The notes under the pieces were generated by a model. That model was not told the origin of the DNA, did not search any database, and saw only the letters and a program-made list of their open reading frames with translations. A stretch of DNA of 64,000 nucleotides from Massospora cicadina (taxonomy: Eukaryota > Entomophthoromycota > Entomophthoromycetes > Entomophthorales > Entomophthoraceae), in NCBI GenBank assembly GCA_022478985.1, contig JAKSZP010013293.1, forward strand, positions 1 to 64,000, in the 5' to 3' direction. Positions 1 through 11,825 of the stretch are shown here, one piece after another (the first letter of the stretch is position 1; every line of letters begins with the position of its first letter). The position numbers were made by a program, and so were the translations under genes.

Positions 1-279
1 GTAAAGAAACCTGACAAATACCAATTGGTACACCTGATAGTTAATCATAGATCAACTATCAGATACCATATTTCGTCAGCAACTATGCACCACGAGATCA
101 AAAGCATTTACCCAGATTGATCCCCAAAAAGATCTGATCCTTGCTAATCACCTAAAATCCCCTGAGCATTATTAACCCAAAATTTTGGGTGAACTAATAT
201 ACAATTCACTCACCATAGGGAATTATCTTTAGTACCTGTGGTAATCTAGACTTCTGAAAGGTGGGAAAAAATACCAACA
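1..279 (-). repeat. Fragment of an A-family LTR, inverted, cut by window edge
   Basis: Read on the minus strand, this stretch follows the first part of the 1.16-kb LTR of element A (40592-41747). Landmarks occur in the same order: the terminal TGTTGG (complement ACCAACA at 273-279), the segment complementary to 'ttaactatcaggtgtac', and 'cctgac' at the window edge. It is strongly diverged. No polypurine tract abuts its start at 280, so it is either a solo LTR or the 5' LTR of a minus-strand element lying left of the window. Confidence 0.6.
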
Positions 280-1592
280 TGTGCTCTCTGGCTACAAAGC
301 TATTACTTTAATAACATGAACTGGAAAGTCATGACTCACCAAATCATGGATGGTTTATCCAGGATGCTCAACCCTCATTAATTGTTTCTTAAGGAAGACC
401 GCTTATACATTCTTTAAGGGTCAGCTGGAATGATGAGAATTGAAAACTCCAGAAACAGCAATGAAGCTATGGATGATGACCTAAAACACTCAGATACAAT
501 ATGGTTTATAATAAAACGAAGTCTTTGGAAAAAGACTGCCATACATAAAAAACTCCTCAAAAACAAAGCTTATCATAGAAAGACACTAAAAGTGGTTCAT
601 GTGGCAGTCAAGAAAACGTATGAATGGCTAATGAAAAGTTCTATTGGAATCAGATGCTTGAAGCTATCAAGGAAGTTTTAATGCCAGCTTAATGTGCTGA
701 ACCTAGGATCATCCAAGCCCTCGCTATCAGCATGGAGTTGTTGACCCTCTACGCCATTTAGTGTCAATAGTGTGGATGTCGGAAGGCCCCTATTCATGGT
801 CCTCTATGGATAACACTAATTTATACTTACCATTGGCCATCTCAAAAAGTGATTTAAGGCCATCTCAGTTTCTTCTACTACAATTAAGGCCACCGCTTTG
901 TTTCTGTTTAACTCCATTTTTACCCAACACAAGTGAAAAGATCTACTCTTATACAATGGTTGAACTTTACCTACCAAGTATCCAAGAGCTGATCAAACTA
1001 TTTAATACTAACTAAAATCTTACTTCACCTTATAACCACTATAATAATGGTGCAGTGGAGCTTGAAAATGGTAGCCTAGTTTTTATTCTCCAAAAGATAG
1101 CCGCCACAGACCCCATGCTATAGAATCATTACCCGGCATCTGCCTTATTAGCCTATAATATCAGCTACTACTGAGTGATTAAACGTCCCCAATTCAGGCC
1201 CTCAACGGTAGGGAGCCCCAACTGCATATTAGCGTCCAACATTTATTAGAATCCGCCTCTCCCAATACTGTCAAATTGACGATGAGGGCGTTAGCCAATG
1301 AAACAATCAGGAAACAAGCGTTTTCTACCAAAGATAGTCTCAACCACCACCAGGGAGACTATGAAATCTAACTACAAACATCCATCTCTCCCCTTGTTCA
1401 AAGTTTGGGTACTTGTAGCTTTGCCGCAATTCCCTGGTAGCAACCCAATAAGTTGTACACTTCTAGGTTGGGTCCTGTTGCGTACTGTATGTGGCTGTCT
1501 CTAAATTTCAATCTCAGATGTCTTTAAAGCACCGTTGTTAACTTTGTACCTGATATGTTCTTGCTCCCTTATTTGCCCCTTGCTTGGATCTT
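280..1592 (+). pseudogene. pol: Decayed Ty3/Gypsy RNase H end and integrase (element F)
   Basis: Conceptual translation in shifting frames shows pieces of Gypsy pol in the right order. Near 345-365 is 'MDGLSRM', matching the ADGLSR motif that ends Gypsy RNase H regions. Near 780-840 is an integrase-core-like 'WSSMDNTNLYLPLA'. Near 1022-1170 is the catalytic-Glu region, 'NNGAVELENGSLV' followed by 'LLAYNIS', which resembles the same region of element A ('[13 protein letters not shown]', 'FAYNISHH'). Many stops and frameshifts make it non-functional. The orientation fits the polypurine tract that follows at 1593. The 5' part of the element is missing or outside the window. Confidence 0.5.
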
Positions 1593-1602
1593 GAGGGGGC
1601 GA
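1593..1602 (+). other. Polypurine tract and start of a 3' LTR (element F)
   Basis: 'TTGAGGGGGCGA' is followed at once by TGTTGGAG. This is the arrangement at the 3' LTR of element A (GAGGGGGGATG then TGTTGGG, 53121-53137). A polypurine tract primes plus-strand DNA synthesis just upstream of the 3' LTR. I infer that an LTR begins at 1603, but I could not find its far end or a second copy. Confidence 0.45.
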
Positions 1603-4600
1603 TGTTGGAGTTTGTATTAAAAAAGCCCAACTATCTCATAATCAGACTAATAAGCCATTTGACCGTCCTCTTCCAGTGTCAAGACTTTTGGATTTGAATG
1701 GATTAATGACAAGTACTTTTTGCTTAGATGAGCAAGGATTAATGGAGATTTGGTAATTGTCCTATGACAAGGCTCTCTTTTGACACTAAAGGCCATTACC
1801 TTGATGCCCTTGCATAATGGAAGGGCAACAATCCCAAAAATTATCAAAGTAAGTTACTGTAGCTCAACCCCTATACTGGATGAGAAGCAAAGATCAATAC
1901 CAAAGAGGACTTGAGCACCCTATCTGCCACAGGACACCTAGATGCTCTAAAAATTGAGAGCTTTAAATAATTAAAACTTATCATATATCCCCCTAAAAAT
2001 TATATTTAACTGACCTTTTCGCGTATTTTAAAATACTTAGTATTGTAACCCAGAATAGTGCATATAGAATAAACCCTGATGATGCAAAAGTGCTACGCCA
2101 TAGCCTCTCTTTAGCCATTTCAATCAGCCAAGCCATCCTGAAGCCAACTCTAAACATCTGTTCCTACTGCTCTGGGCACCCATAAATTTTCAAATTCAGT
2201 TTTTCTTTGGTAAAATTAAAAATTTGCAACAACAAAAACAGACAATAATGCTTCCATAAAGATTCATTTTATTTTAGCAGCCAGACATCTCATCCTGTTA
2301 TTGCAATTTTAGAGTTTTACAGAAAAATTACCACAAAGATAACTAAATGGTTGGTCATCATATGTAAGGGTAGTGTCTAGCCCTCCAAGTAATGTCTATT
2401 AACGGGATTAAGAAAACCCACATTGTATGTTGCCAACACCTTCAAACTTATAAATAATACCAATAATACATATATAATGAGGTAAACTGTGATGGCAACA
2501 AAAGGTAAATTGGAAATTTAAATATAAAAAACTCTTTTTTGGAAGGACAGTAGTTGTCTAAACAGAGAGTTTGGTCAGAAACACTACTTAAAAGACAAAT
2601 GGTGTGATAGTTCTGGATCACTTTGTGGAGGCTTAGAACTAAATTTGACCAATAAGATGATACTAACATTGATAATAATATAAGCTTTAGTATGCATATA
2701 CTCAATGCTTTAATACAAGCTAGATGTTCTCATCAATGGAGATATTTAATTTTGAAAATAAAAAATTTTCATCTGGAAATCAAACGTGATAAAACATCAT
2801 CTTTTCAACTATAGCAGGTAATCTTCAGCGCCATTTGTGTAGCATCCTGAACCTCTTCACCCAATTTCTGGGAATGAACCTGGGAATTCTTGCCTTAGCC
2901 CAACTCTGATCCATGGTATATCTGATTTAAGGGATGGTGGCCAACTTGATCCACTTAGCCTTCTTATTTTCTCCTTATCTTAGCGATTTACACCATAGAT
3001 CATGTCACAAGACGTAGAAAAGGCTATGTGGCAGTCAGACATAGCCTTGACATCAGTTCACCACCTTTTAAGAACCAATACCAAGCAGTGGCGGTAGTTG
3101 TAATTATTATCTGAGAACATGAGGAATTCTTGTTAGTTACATGAGCGACCAATGTAGAGGCCATTGCTGAAGTAGATGCAGGAGCATTTGGAATCATTTG
3201 GGAAGGTACATTCTTCTAAGCCTGGTGACGTAACTAGGTGACTCACTTGCATAGGGTCCAATTCTTATGGACATATACTCAGTTTTTTAACGTGGGCTTC
3301 TATCTGGTAATTGAAGATAGTACAAGTAACACCAGGGATGCAGGTATAGTGGGTGTCATACAGTTTACCAGAGTTGGAACTCTTGCTATGAGGTGGTTGT
3401 AATAAATAGATTTAAGAGCAAGTCAGTGAGTTTGGTGGTAATTGAACCTGAGCAGGCCAACCCTGACTGAACTTAACAATATCATAAAGTGAAATGGCGG
3501 ACAATAATTCCTTCTCGGTGATAAATTGATAACCAAAACCATAACTATGCAGGAGGTTTGCTATTGGGTGGTAAAGCAAAAGGCCCATAAAGGGGCCTGT
3601 TTTATATCTTGAATTTGTATTTTTCCACAGAAAAAAGAAATTAGGTATAAACATCTTCTAATGTGACAAACACCACCTTCCAAAGTTTGCTAAGTCATAG
3701 TTTTTACCTTTGCTATGTTTAAAGCCCACCAAATAGATAAAACGCCATATATAAAGCTATGGATCTATTGGATTAAAGGACGTCTTATAAGATTTTTTTC
3801 ATCAGTAATAAACTAAATATTAATAGCTGGGTCTGGACCTTAAAAAGTGGCCACACGTGAGTGACGATCTTTTCAATCATAGAGGGTAGCCCATGACATT
3901 TGATCTCAGAAATCAATCTATAAAAAGATGGGTTTCAAAATCTCAAGACTATTGACAAGTATTTTTTATTATTATTTCATTGGAAAATGAATTTTATTTA
4001 TAAATTTTTCTGTTTGTTTATGTACTTTGTAATAAAACTACGTGAATATAATTGTGAGTATGCCGGTGACCTCATAGGCAATAAGAAGATTGGTGGCCCT
4101 ATTTGAGTATATCTTCTAATTAGCGTGTATCTGATTATGAACGTCCCAATGGTACTCTTGTTAGTACAGACCTTTTTATTTAATAAAGTTATGGTAAACC
4201 TTACATTTAATTTTAAAGCTTTTGAAAATTGGTCCAATGATTTTTATTTTTGGTCTAACTTGATATTCTCATCAACCTATTTAGTTAAATTTTAGCCAAT
4301 ATTCAAGGGTCTAAGCCCGTGTAGCCCACCAGTTTGGCTTTAGTATTCCCCTTAATGGAAATCAAGGCTATGTGGCGAAGAAAATATAGTCTTGACTTCA
4401 AAGGGAAGTCATCAGTAAGTACAACAATGAAAGGTATTTAGAAGGATTTATAATACAAGAGTTTGTCAGAGAATAGTGTCTTAGCGTTGGCTGCTTTTTG
4501 GTAACCATCTAATGGATATTGGACAGACAGAAAGCCTTTTTAATGCAAAAATTGTGATGTGTGGGGTTCAATTATTTATTGAAAGATTCAGACGAGACAA

Positions 4601-5194
4601 AATCAAGGAGCTCATTATTTGGACAACATAATTTAATTACACCATTTCAGCAATTGAATGGATTTTTACAGGGTAAAACTGGCATTCAAGGAACACTAAA
4701 CTGTGGTGAATGCTGAAAAATGGTTAATTGATGTCCACAGGTTATTTTTTAATAAAGTTTGAATTGAGAGTTCATAGGATTACAAGTTGAGGAGGGTTTA
4801 ATTTAGTAATTCTGGAACAGCTTATGCTCACTCTGCAATGGAGGGTGAGGGATTATTGATATCACACAAGTAATTAAGGGAATCATAATTGAAATGGTTG
4901 CCTAGAAAGAGAGGGAGCAGATCCCTCAGTGAGGGTAGGGCACATCTTTTTTGAATGGTCCAACTTAAACAAGAAAGGCAGATGGTTTGCCACAAACCAA
5001 AAAGCCAGATATGATGATCTGGGCAAAAAAAGGTGGAATGAGTGGGATTTGTAAGAGAGTTTTATGAATAACGAGGTATAGTAACGCAGTTGTTTGAGTC
5101 CTAGTAAATTATCTAAGCTCCATTTGATACCACATAATGAAGGATGAGGTAAAAGACTTAGCTGCCAATCCATCAAAGAGCTCCCAATAGAGAA
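1603..5194. other. No recognisable gene; presumed LTR then decayed repeat sequence
   Basis: AT-rich and rich in stops in every frame. The first few hundred bases should be the LTR of element F. The longest open stretch, on the minus strand at 4883-5272, runs into the LTR of element B at 5195 and matches no family I know. Another minus-strand frame at 3412-3654 is also unrecognised. I see no splice-site pattern, tRNA or low-complexity array. Probably old transposon remains. Confidence 0.5.
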
Positions 5195-5771
5195 TGTTGT
5201 AATTTTGGCAATATTTTTGGGTATGGCGTAAGGGTTGCACAGGGTCATTCCCACTGAGCAATGGATGGACAATGTGGGAATTGTCAGTACTTGAAATAAA
5301 CCATAAAGAATTTACTAAAATATGAAGCAATTAGCTCTGACTACACTACTTCGTTTAATTTAATTTTGGTAGATTCCTTCTGCTCAGCTCTACTTTCTAA
5401 TCACAATCTATTTCAGTCTTCTCATAACGCTTAAATATCAGCGACTTTGCTAAATACCAATCCTTTTGCTTAGAAAATTCTTTATTGCCGTATCCTCATT
5501 GGTTCATCACAATTGTGAGGTCCCAGAAGGGTACAGTATCCTTACCTTCACTATCACCTTAGTTTAAGAAAAATTCCTAAATATTTTTCATGGTTTGACA
5601 TTGCCTTATTGCCTTATTTGTAGTCAATCCAATAACTATCCTTTCTAACACAATATTGCCTTATCCCAAGGCACTTAAATATCCATACACTGATAATTGT
5701 TATTGGTGTATTCTAGCCAATCTTACATAGCTATTTGGGGCTAATTGTCCAGTCATAACAGAGTCTTTACA
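5195..5771 (-). repeat. 3' LTR of element B
   Basis: Direct repeat of 11244-11825. Shared landmarks include 'cagggtcattcccactgagca', 'tactacttcgttta'-type sequence and 'ctatttggggct'. On the minus strand it starts TGTAAAGACTC next to the polypurine tract; on the plus strand it reads TGTTGTAA...TTTACA. Boundaries are supported by the 5-bp target duplication. Confidence 0.85.
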
Positions 5772-5783
5772 TTACCCCCCTTG
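5772..5783 (-). other. Polypurine tract of element B
   Basis: The minus strand reads AAGGGGGGTAA directly before the LTR start TGTAAAG. This is the expected plus-strand priming site. Confidence 0.8.
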
Positions 5784-5811
5784 ACTGGATGATGAGTCTC
5801 TTATTGAATAT

Positions 5812-6790
5812 AAGCCCAAAGGAACTTTGCATGCTCTTGGTTAATGATCCAACCGCCCTCAAGGTCCTTGATAGTGTAGTCATCAATACCTGTTTCCTCA
5901 AATATTTTAAATGGACCAATCCATATGATGGCTAACTTATTCTCCAGACCAAACCCATGCTGGTCATAAAACAGAACTAATTCTTTCTTTAACTGAGCTA
6001 GCCCACTACGTCGTACCTGATTGGCAGCCTAGTTATTTATCTTCTCGGCCAAGCTGAAAGAGTACGCTTCTGTTTGCAGCTTTATTAAAGTGTTTGCCAG
6101 GTTAGTCAAGTAACGTTGCAGATCCATTCTGCTGGTGCCCTCTACGCAAGCATAGAGTAGTTCAGGAAGAGCTGAAGGCTGTCAATATAACAACTGAAAG
6201 GGACTCTTCCCCATTGTCAAATGGTAGTTGTGTGTTGTATGCAAATACACTGGTGGAAAGGAGGGAAGTCCAATCTGAAGGTTGGTCCATTACTAATTTT
6301 CAGAGTATGTTTATCAAGGTTCCATTAACTCACTCAATCATAGTGTTGGACTCAGGATGATACGTGGTCATCAAAACTCCGCGTATGGTCAAAGGCTTAT
6401 TCTTTTAGAAGGATGTGAGAGATGAAGTTAGTTACATTATTGGTAAGGATGAACTTGGGCATCCATGTCGCTGGATAATACATTCCATTATGAACTTGGC
6501 CACTGTAACCGCCCCTAAATACTTGATCATCCCATGCTTCTAACCACCTGGTCAAGTGGTCAATCGCCACCAGAATATATTCAGACTGGTTAGCTCCCAT
6601 TGGCAGGGGGCCAATGACATCAATGGTATCCGTATTCCTGGAAAAATGTGGTTTCACTAGCTGGTACAAGGTCTTCTGGCGTAATGACTTCTTTACGTGG
6701 CACTGGTGGCAACAGTAAATTGTTTCAAGCACATTGGAGTTCATGCTCTCCCAATTATATCAAGGGTGCAACATATCTAATATCTTGCAC
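5812..6790 (-). pseudogene. pol: Element B integrase with GPF-type C-terminal domain
   Basis: Inserts cDNA into the genome in intact relatives. From the 5' side: a zinc-binding remnant 'CCHQCH' (near 6710); core-domain text 'IDVIGPLP...ILVAIDHLTRWLEA' (6520-6640); the second catalytic position, which reads 'ILTNNVTNF' where TDN is usual (Asp to Asn at 6439-6441); and the catalytic Glu region 'SNTMIE' then a stop and 'VNGTL' (near 6320-6350). The C-terminal part reads almost without a break as 'WIGPFKIFEETGIDDY', a GPY/F-type module, and ends close to the polypurine tract without a chromodomain. Frameshifts and stops disable it. Confidence 0.75.
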
Positions 6791-7019
6791 AATCCACCAT
6801 GTCCAACTGCCTTATGGGCGCTCATAATAATGCTTGGCTTTGCTGAGGGTCCTGGAAATCTCGCCGTAGAGTTTCCAATCCACTAAAACAGCTCTCCATT
6901 CCGTTGAAAGATATCACACGCATCTCATTTAATTCCTTTATGACTTAAGGCGGTTTGTCATCATAATTTCCGCTGAACATTTTATTGTACATCACGCTGC
7001 TCAAATTCGCTGTGACAGC

Positions 7020-7460
7020 AAGCTATGGTAGTCTCAACAAGAAATTGCACTCTGTTGTTTTTCTCCAAGTTGTTAAAGGATATTGAGGTCAAAGCCTGCA
7101 GTTTGAGGGCCCATTGGCTAGAAGCCTTCACTCTCCTTAAGATTCTGAAACCTGTTTAATGAATCATGATCCACTATGACTTTAAATTTCACTCTATGCA
7201 AAAACACTATAAATTGTTTATACGTTTAGATCACAACTAAGCACTCCTGCTTAGTTATGGGATTAATTACATTATGGAAGTTCAGGATCTGACTGCAGTA
7301 CGCAACTGGGCGCTCCTCTCTATCATCAGCTCTATGGGATAGGACCTCCCCTACAATGGAAACAGATTCATTTATCTGGATGATAAACTCAAATATCAAA
7401 AGTTTGTGTAGCACATCACCTGCACACTGATTAACGCCATCCAGAGTGTATCAAAGGAGA
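7020..7460 (-). pseudogene. pol: Element B RNase H domain
   Basis: The frame at 7226-7414 reads 'FIIQINESVSIVGEVLSH', then 'RPVAYCSQIL' and 'ITKQECLVVI'. These are the landmarks of Gypsy RNase H (normally FIIQTDAS, VAYxSQxL, TKQECLAVV). The first catalytic Asp of the TDAS motif is changed (IQINES). It degrades the RNA of RNA-DNA hybrids in intact relatives. It lies between RT and integrase, as expected. Confidence 0.7.
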
Positions 7461-7479
7461 ATTGTTAACATTCCATCCA

Positions 7480-8260
7480 TTAAATCGTGTCATCCTTTTT
7501 AGTAGCTCAAACAGCGTACCTCCATTGAGGCTGAAATTGGGTTAAAGCGTCAGTAGTAACTCACCATCTCCAAAAATAAATGTATGTCATGCTTACTGTT
7601 GGCGTAGCCATCTTTCAGATATCATCCACCCTTCCTGGCTGGGGTTTCAGCTCTGTCACATCTGCCACAAACCCAAGGTACTCCAGTTGTTCCTTGCATA
7701 AGTAACATTTACAGGGCTTGATCTTAATGTTGGCCTCATTAAGCCGGCATAATACCTCCTCCAAATTTTTTAAGGTGTTTAGAAAACGTTCATAAGGATA
7801 CTAATGTCGTTGAGGTAAAGGAGAACGAATGACAGCTTTAAGGTCGACAGATTGGTGTCAATAGCTTATTGGAATGTAGCTGGGGCGTTACACAGCCCTT
7901 GAGTCATTCTTGTCAGTTGAAAGCCCTTTGGATGTGATTATGGCGCACTTCCCCTTTTCTGCTGCAGGCAACTTTATTTGCCAGTACCCTGATATCTAAT
8001 CCATCACCAAGAATTAATGAGCTCCTCCCAACCAATCCAAAGCGTCATCAATACGCAGAAAGAGATACAAGTCCTTCTTGGTGATACTATTGAGTTTTTT
8101 AGTATTTTATCACCACCTGGTTAGTACCATCCTTATTTTTATACAATTAGATCTAGCAAAGACCGTGGACTCTTTGATAAATTGAGCATCCCTTGCTCCA
8201 GAAGTTTTCAATTTCCTCAGTGAAAACTTCTTCATTTGCTCTTGATTGGCAGACCGTCCA
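7480..8260 (-). pseudogene. pol: Element B reverse transcriptase
   Basis: Pieces of Gypsy RT in several frames: 'LCNAPATFQ' followed by 'AID' (near 7870-7910), 'LSTLKLSFVLLYLNDI' with the catalytic YxDD box as Y-L-N-D (7806-7817), and 'EKLLEQGML'-like sequence near 8180-8230. The first Asp of the catalytic pair is Asn, so polymerase activity would be lost even without the stops. Order and spacing to RNase H agree with Ty3/Gypsy. Confidence 0.7.
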
Positions 8261-9149
8261 AGACCTGATGGGGGAATGATATCCCATGTCCAGTTGATGG
8301 ATCACACCCAAACGCGCCCTAAATTGTGAATGTCAACAGCAAAAATCTCCTTATATTTTGAAATATAAACTATTGCTTAGGCTTTTTTGTTCTTCCAATA
8401 ACCCCATTAATTTTTTGCGCAATAACACCATCTTTATGCTGAGTTTCAGTTTGACAGTTAGACCACATTATCCATAAACCCAAACTGATGAACCCAAAGG
8501 ACCTCCTCATAGGGGTCAAGTGTAGATATGCTACTATTTGATGCCGGTGGATTTGCAATGGTTCTTTTTTAGATTTTGCTAACAAAGTATTATCTTCCTG
8601 TGTCCCAGTAGTATAATACCTGGAGCCACGGGGAGCTCAAGCTGCATTTGCTGATAAGGGCCAATGACCTCCCCAAAGATCCTGGCTGACACTTCCACCT
8701 CTAATTTGGTGTTTACTGTTACTTTGTGTCTGGAGGGGATAGATATAGAACCAGCAGCTCAGAGAGGCAGTACTTGATATTCGTATATCTGCTGGGGGAG
8801 GGCCAGGTCTTATTTTTTAATTGATGGTAGCAAACTGGAATCATCCATCGCTATAAGTAAGGTTGATTTGTCTTATATGCACCAGATCATTCAGTACTCC
8901 ACTGGAGGTAAAGTAGATTATGATATGCTGCTTTAAAAATTTCAATGGTCTTTTCCATCATGTTAATGACAGCCCCAAAGCATTACATAAAAGCAGTTCT
9001 GATTAACAGGTCGTAGTTGCTGTTTGGTAATACTATCGCCAAAATACAATGACAATTGACCTAAACTGCAAAGGCAGCGCACTGTATGCTCTCTCAGAGA
9101 CCGTGCTTTCCACTCCAGCGGTCCCATTTACACCGTTTAAAGTTCTACA

Positions 9150-9270
9150 TCAGGTTTTTATGTCGACTTCTACACAAACTTAGTGGAAACTATGTTGATT
9201 GGGGCGCCTGTATCTATTATAGAGCAAACATAATCTTTTGGTATAAAAATGTTGCAGTATGTACACTAAA
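9150..9270 (-). pseudogene. pol: Element B retropepsin active-site segment
   Basis: The minus strand translates as 'VCSIIDTGAPINIVSTK', with the aspartic-protease triad DTGA at 9203-9214. The same signature, degraded, is in element A ('IVNSGAPINIVLTK', 43509) and intact in E ('DTGAPVSIIFSK', 56740), so B, A and E are one lineage. It sits between the gag zinc knuckle and RT. The reading frame is open only locally. Confidence 0.75.
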
Positions 9271-9699
9271 AATAAAGAAGAATTTTGAATGTTTAATAAG
9301 TGATATTTAAGGGATCCTTTTCTTAAGGAAGCTCATAATCCCTTCACCGACTTTAGGAAACTCTAACAATAGCGCCCAATGGAAGGGTGAAGTTTAATCG
9401 TTTCAGGGAAGGTGCATTTGAGGGTGGAACCATCTCATCTGAAAAAAAATTGTTCAAATATCCGACAGGCATAAGGCTTTGGTTGCTCCTGAGGTCCCTC
9501 TTCCTCCGCGGCCTTATCTTGTGCTTGTGCCAGTATGTTTACCCCTCCAACCGGCTGCTGATACTCTTACTCATCATCATACTGAGGGACTTCCGCTGAT
9601 TATACTACAATAGGTTCAGGTGAGACGTTTGGGGTTGGTATAGCGGAGATAGAGTGTATCATCTCTACTTAACTACATCTTTACCTTGTTGTATTGAAC

Positions 9700-11140
9700 C
9701 TGTTGTAAGTAGTGAACCTGATGGTTAGGAAAATTACAGGCAAGGTGGCCAGGGCGACCGCATTCAAAACAATTTACCTACATAGGGTCCACATCCTTGG
9801 TTCTTATAAGATGAGCCAGGCCAATAAATTGATTGTTAGCAATTGGCATAATCAGCACCAGGTCAAAAGGAGATTGCTGACGGTCAGCGTAATTAAGTCC
9901 AGGTTAGAAGCTGGGCTGCTGGCAATTATCATAAGTAGGTCCAGATTAGAAGTTAAACTGCTGGTGATAACTCTGCTGAGGACAAGGCGCATAATTATAA
10001 TAAAGCTGGGGGTTACTTGGCGGAATCTGAACAGAACGGAGAATTATACCAAAACAGGAAGGTTCAGCGATGGCTGCGGTATGTTTCCACTCTGTATTGG
10101 GTGGATGAAAGGTAGAAGATAGACAGCGCAAAAACTGAACAATTTTGAGCAGGGTAAGTCATCCTCTAAAATTATAATTAACAATGTAAAGCTCATGGTA
10201 TTTATTCACTGTGGAGGTCCTTGCAATGCACACACAAATTGAGATAAAGTCTGCTCCAAATAACAAGTGGGATCTCGCTGTAAATTGGTCAACAAACGCT
10301 GTGAGGGTCTCATTACATTGGAATTCAATGGTCAAGAACTAAGCCTTCCACTGCGACATGTTTGCTATACCTCCAAACAACTGAAGCATAGTATACTTCA
10401 CTTCTTGGTAATTATTGGAACTTCTTGTAAGATAGAAGGTGACTTGGTCGGCACTCCAAATATCTAAGGCAGATATTAACAATTTAGCTTTACGCCAAAC
10501 CAAGGCTTCTTCTGCCACAAACTCAAATTGTTTAAAGAAGCTGTGGATATTTTCATCTCAATCAAATGGATGCAGCTTATCTATTCAAACCTCCTCCCGC
10601 TCATTACTATGAGTCTTTGAAGTGTACTGAGGGTTGGGTTGAGGCTCATAGGCAGTATCTCATTGAGTAGCTTGTTCAGTTGGGCCACCAGCCTGCTTGT
10701 CCGCTAATTCAGGGTTGACATGGGCCCCTTCAGTGGGCAGTGCTGCCATCACCTGGGGAAATTGGTTCACCAATAAATAGTCGTAGCTGGAGCTGCCTTC
10801 TGTTTTAGCAAAATGCTTCTCAACTGAATACCATCCTCAATTTATTGTAATATAATTCCTCCTGAGTGGTCCTTTGTAGTTTTTCCACATCTCACTGAGA
10901 GCGCTGAGGGTAGGAGGTTCTGTTCAACTTCTGTTCTGCACAATCTAAACATTCAGTAGTGTCGTCCAGGCGATTAGCTAGTTCCCTGTTTTGTTGTCCT
11001 AGTACCCAAATTTGACTGAATGTGCCATTGAGCTGGTTCATTATGTCATTAACCTCTTGAAGGAGCTTATCTTGCTTCTCAAGCACCGCGTCTATATCAA
11101 GTTTAAGTTCTGCATACTTGGTTGTGCATTGTACCATGGG
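9700..11140 (-). pseudogene. gag: Element B gag: coiled-coil N-terminus and zinc knuckle
   Basis: Encodes the capsid and nucleocapsid part. The first clear frame, 11137-10892, starts with Met and has heptad-like spacing of Leu, Val and Ile ('LDIDAVLEKQDKLLQEVNDI', 'LANRLDD'), suggesting a coiled coil of about 60 residues. At 9727-9770 the minus strand gives 'CFECGRPGHLAC', a CCHC knuckle whose last Cys comes two residues after the His instead of the usual four. The stretch between is broken by stops and frameshifts. Confidence 0.6.
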
Positions 11141-11243
11141 GATTCCCTGTTATGCAGGCCTGATGTGACATGGCCAGTGACTTAAGAATTTTATTTTTTT
11201 ATCCTTGGTGGTTGATCAATGGGTCCCCTGTAGTGAGCAGCAT

Positions 11244-11825
11244 TGTTAAAATTTTGGCGATATAGTTGGGATACTTTGTAATTGTTGCACAGGGTCATTC
11301 CCACTGAGCAACGGATGGACAATGTGGGGATTTCAGTACTTGAAATATACCTAAAGAATTTAATAAAATATGAAGCGATTAGATCTGACTACACTACTTC
11401 GTTTAATATAATATTAGTAGATTCCTTCTGCTCTGCTCTCTACCTCCTACTAACAATCCTCCTCCTTCATTCTTCTCATATCGCTTATATATTTAGAGAC
11501 TTTGGTCAATATTAATCCTTTTGCTTATACCATTCTTTACTGACATATCCTCATTGGTTCACCATAACTGCGAGGTTCCAGCAGAATACAGTATCCTTAC
11601 CTTCACTATCACCTTAGTTCAAGAAAATTCCTAAATATTCGTCATGTCTTAGCATTTCCTTGTCACCTTATTTTAGAGCTAATCCAATATCTATCCTTCC
11701 TAACCCAGTATCTCCTTATCCCAAGGCGCTCAAATATTTGTAAACTGGTAACTATTGTTGGCAGATTTATCCAATCCGCCATAGCTATTTGGGGCTTATC
11801 ATTCAGTCATATTATAATCTCATCA
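11244..11825 (-). repeat. 5' LTR of element B
   Basis: Direct repeat of 5195-5771. The plus strand reads TGTTAAAA...CTCATCA, and target duplication gagca follows at 11826-11830. On the minus strand the leader after this LTR (11243 downwards) begins ATGCTGCTCACTACAGGGG and has no TGG-type tRNA primer site at the junction; compare the leader of element A. Confidence 0.82.

Larger units (their letters stand above)
5195..11825 (-). mobile_element. Ty3/Gypsy LTR retrotransposon B, complete ends, decayed
   Basis: Two direct repeats of about 580 bp (5195-5771 and 11244-11825) begin TG and end CA and flank a minus-strand gag-protease-RT-RNase H-integrase order, which is Ty3/Gypsy. The flanking 5-bp target duplication is gagaa (5190-5194) versus gagca (11826-11830), one mismatch. 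A polypurine tract on the minus strand (5772-5783, AAGGGGGGTAA) touches the left LTR, as expected for a 3' LTR. All coding parts carry stops and frameshifts and the two LTRs have visibly diverged, so the copy is old. No chromodomain is seen: the integrase reading ends shortly before the polypurine tract. Confidence 0.88.

Noticed and set aside
4883..5272. 129-codon minus-strand gene
   Set aside because: Its first ~26 codons lie inside the LTR of element B, so the frame is a chance junction; the rest has no motif.
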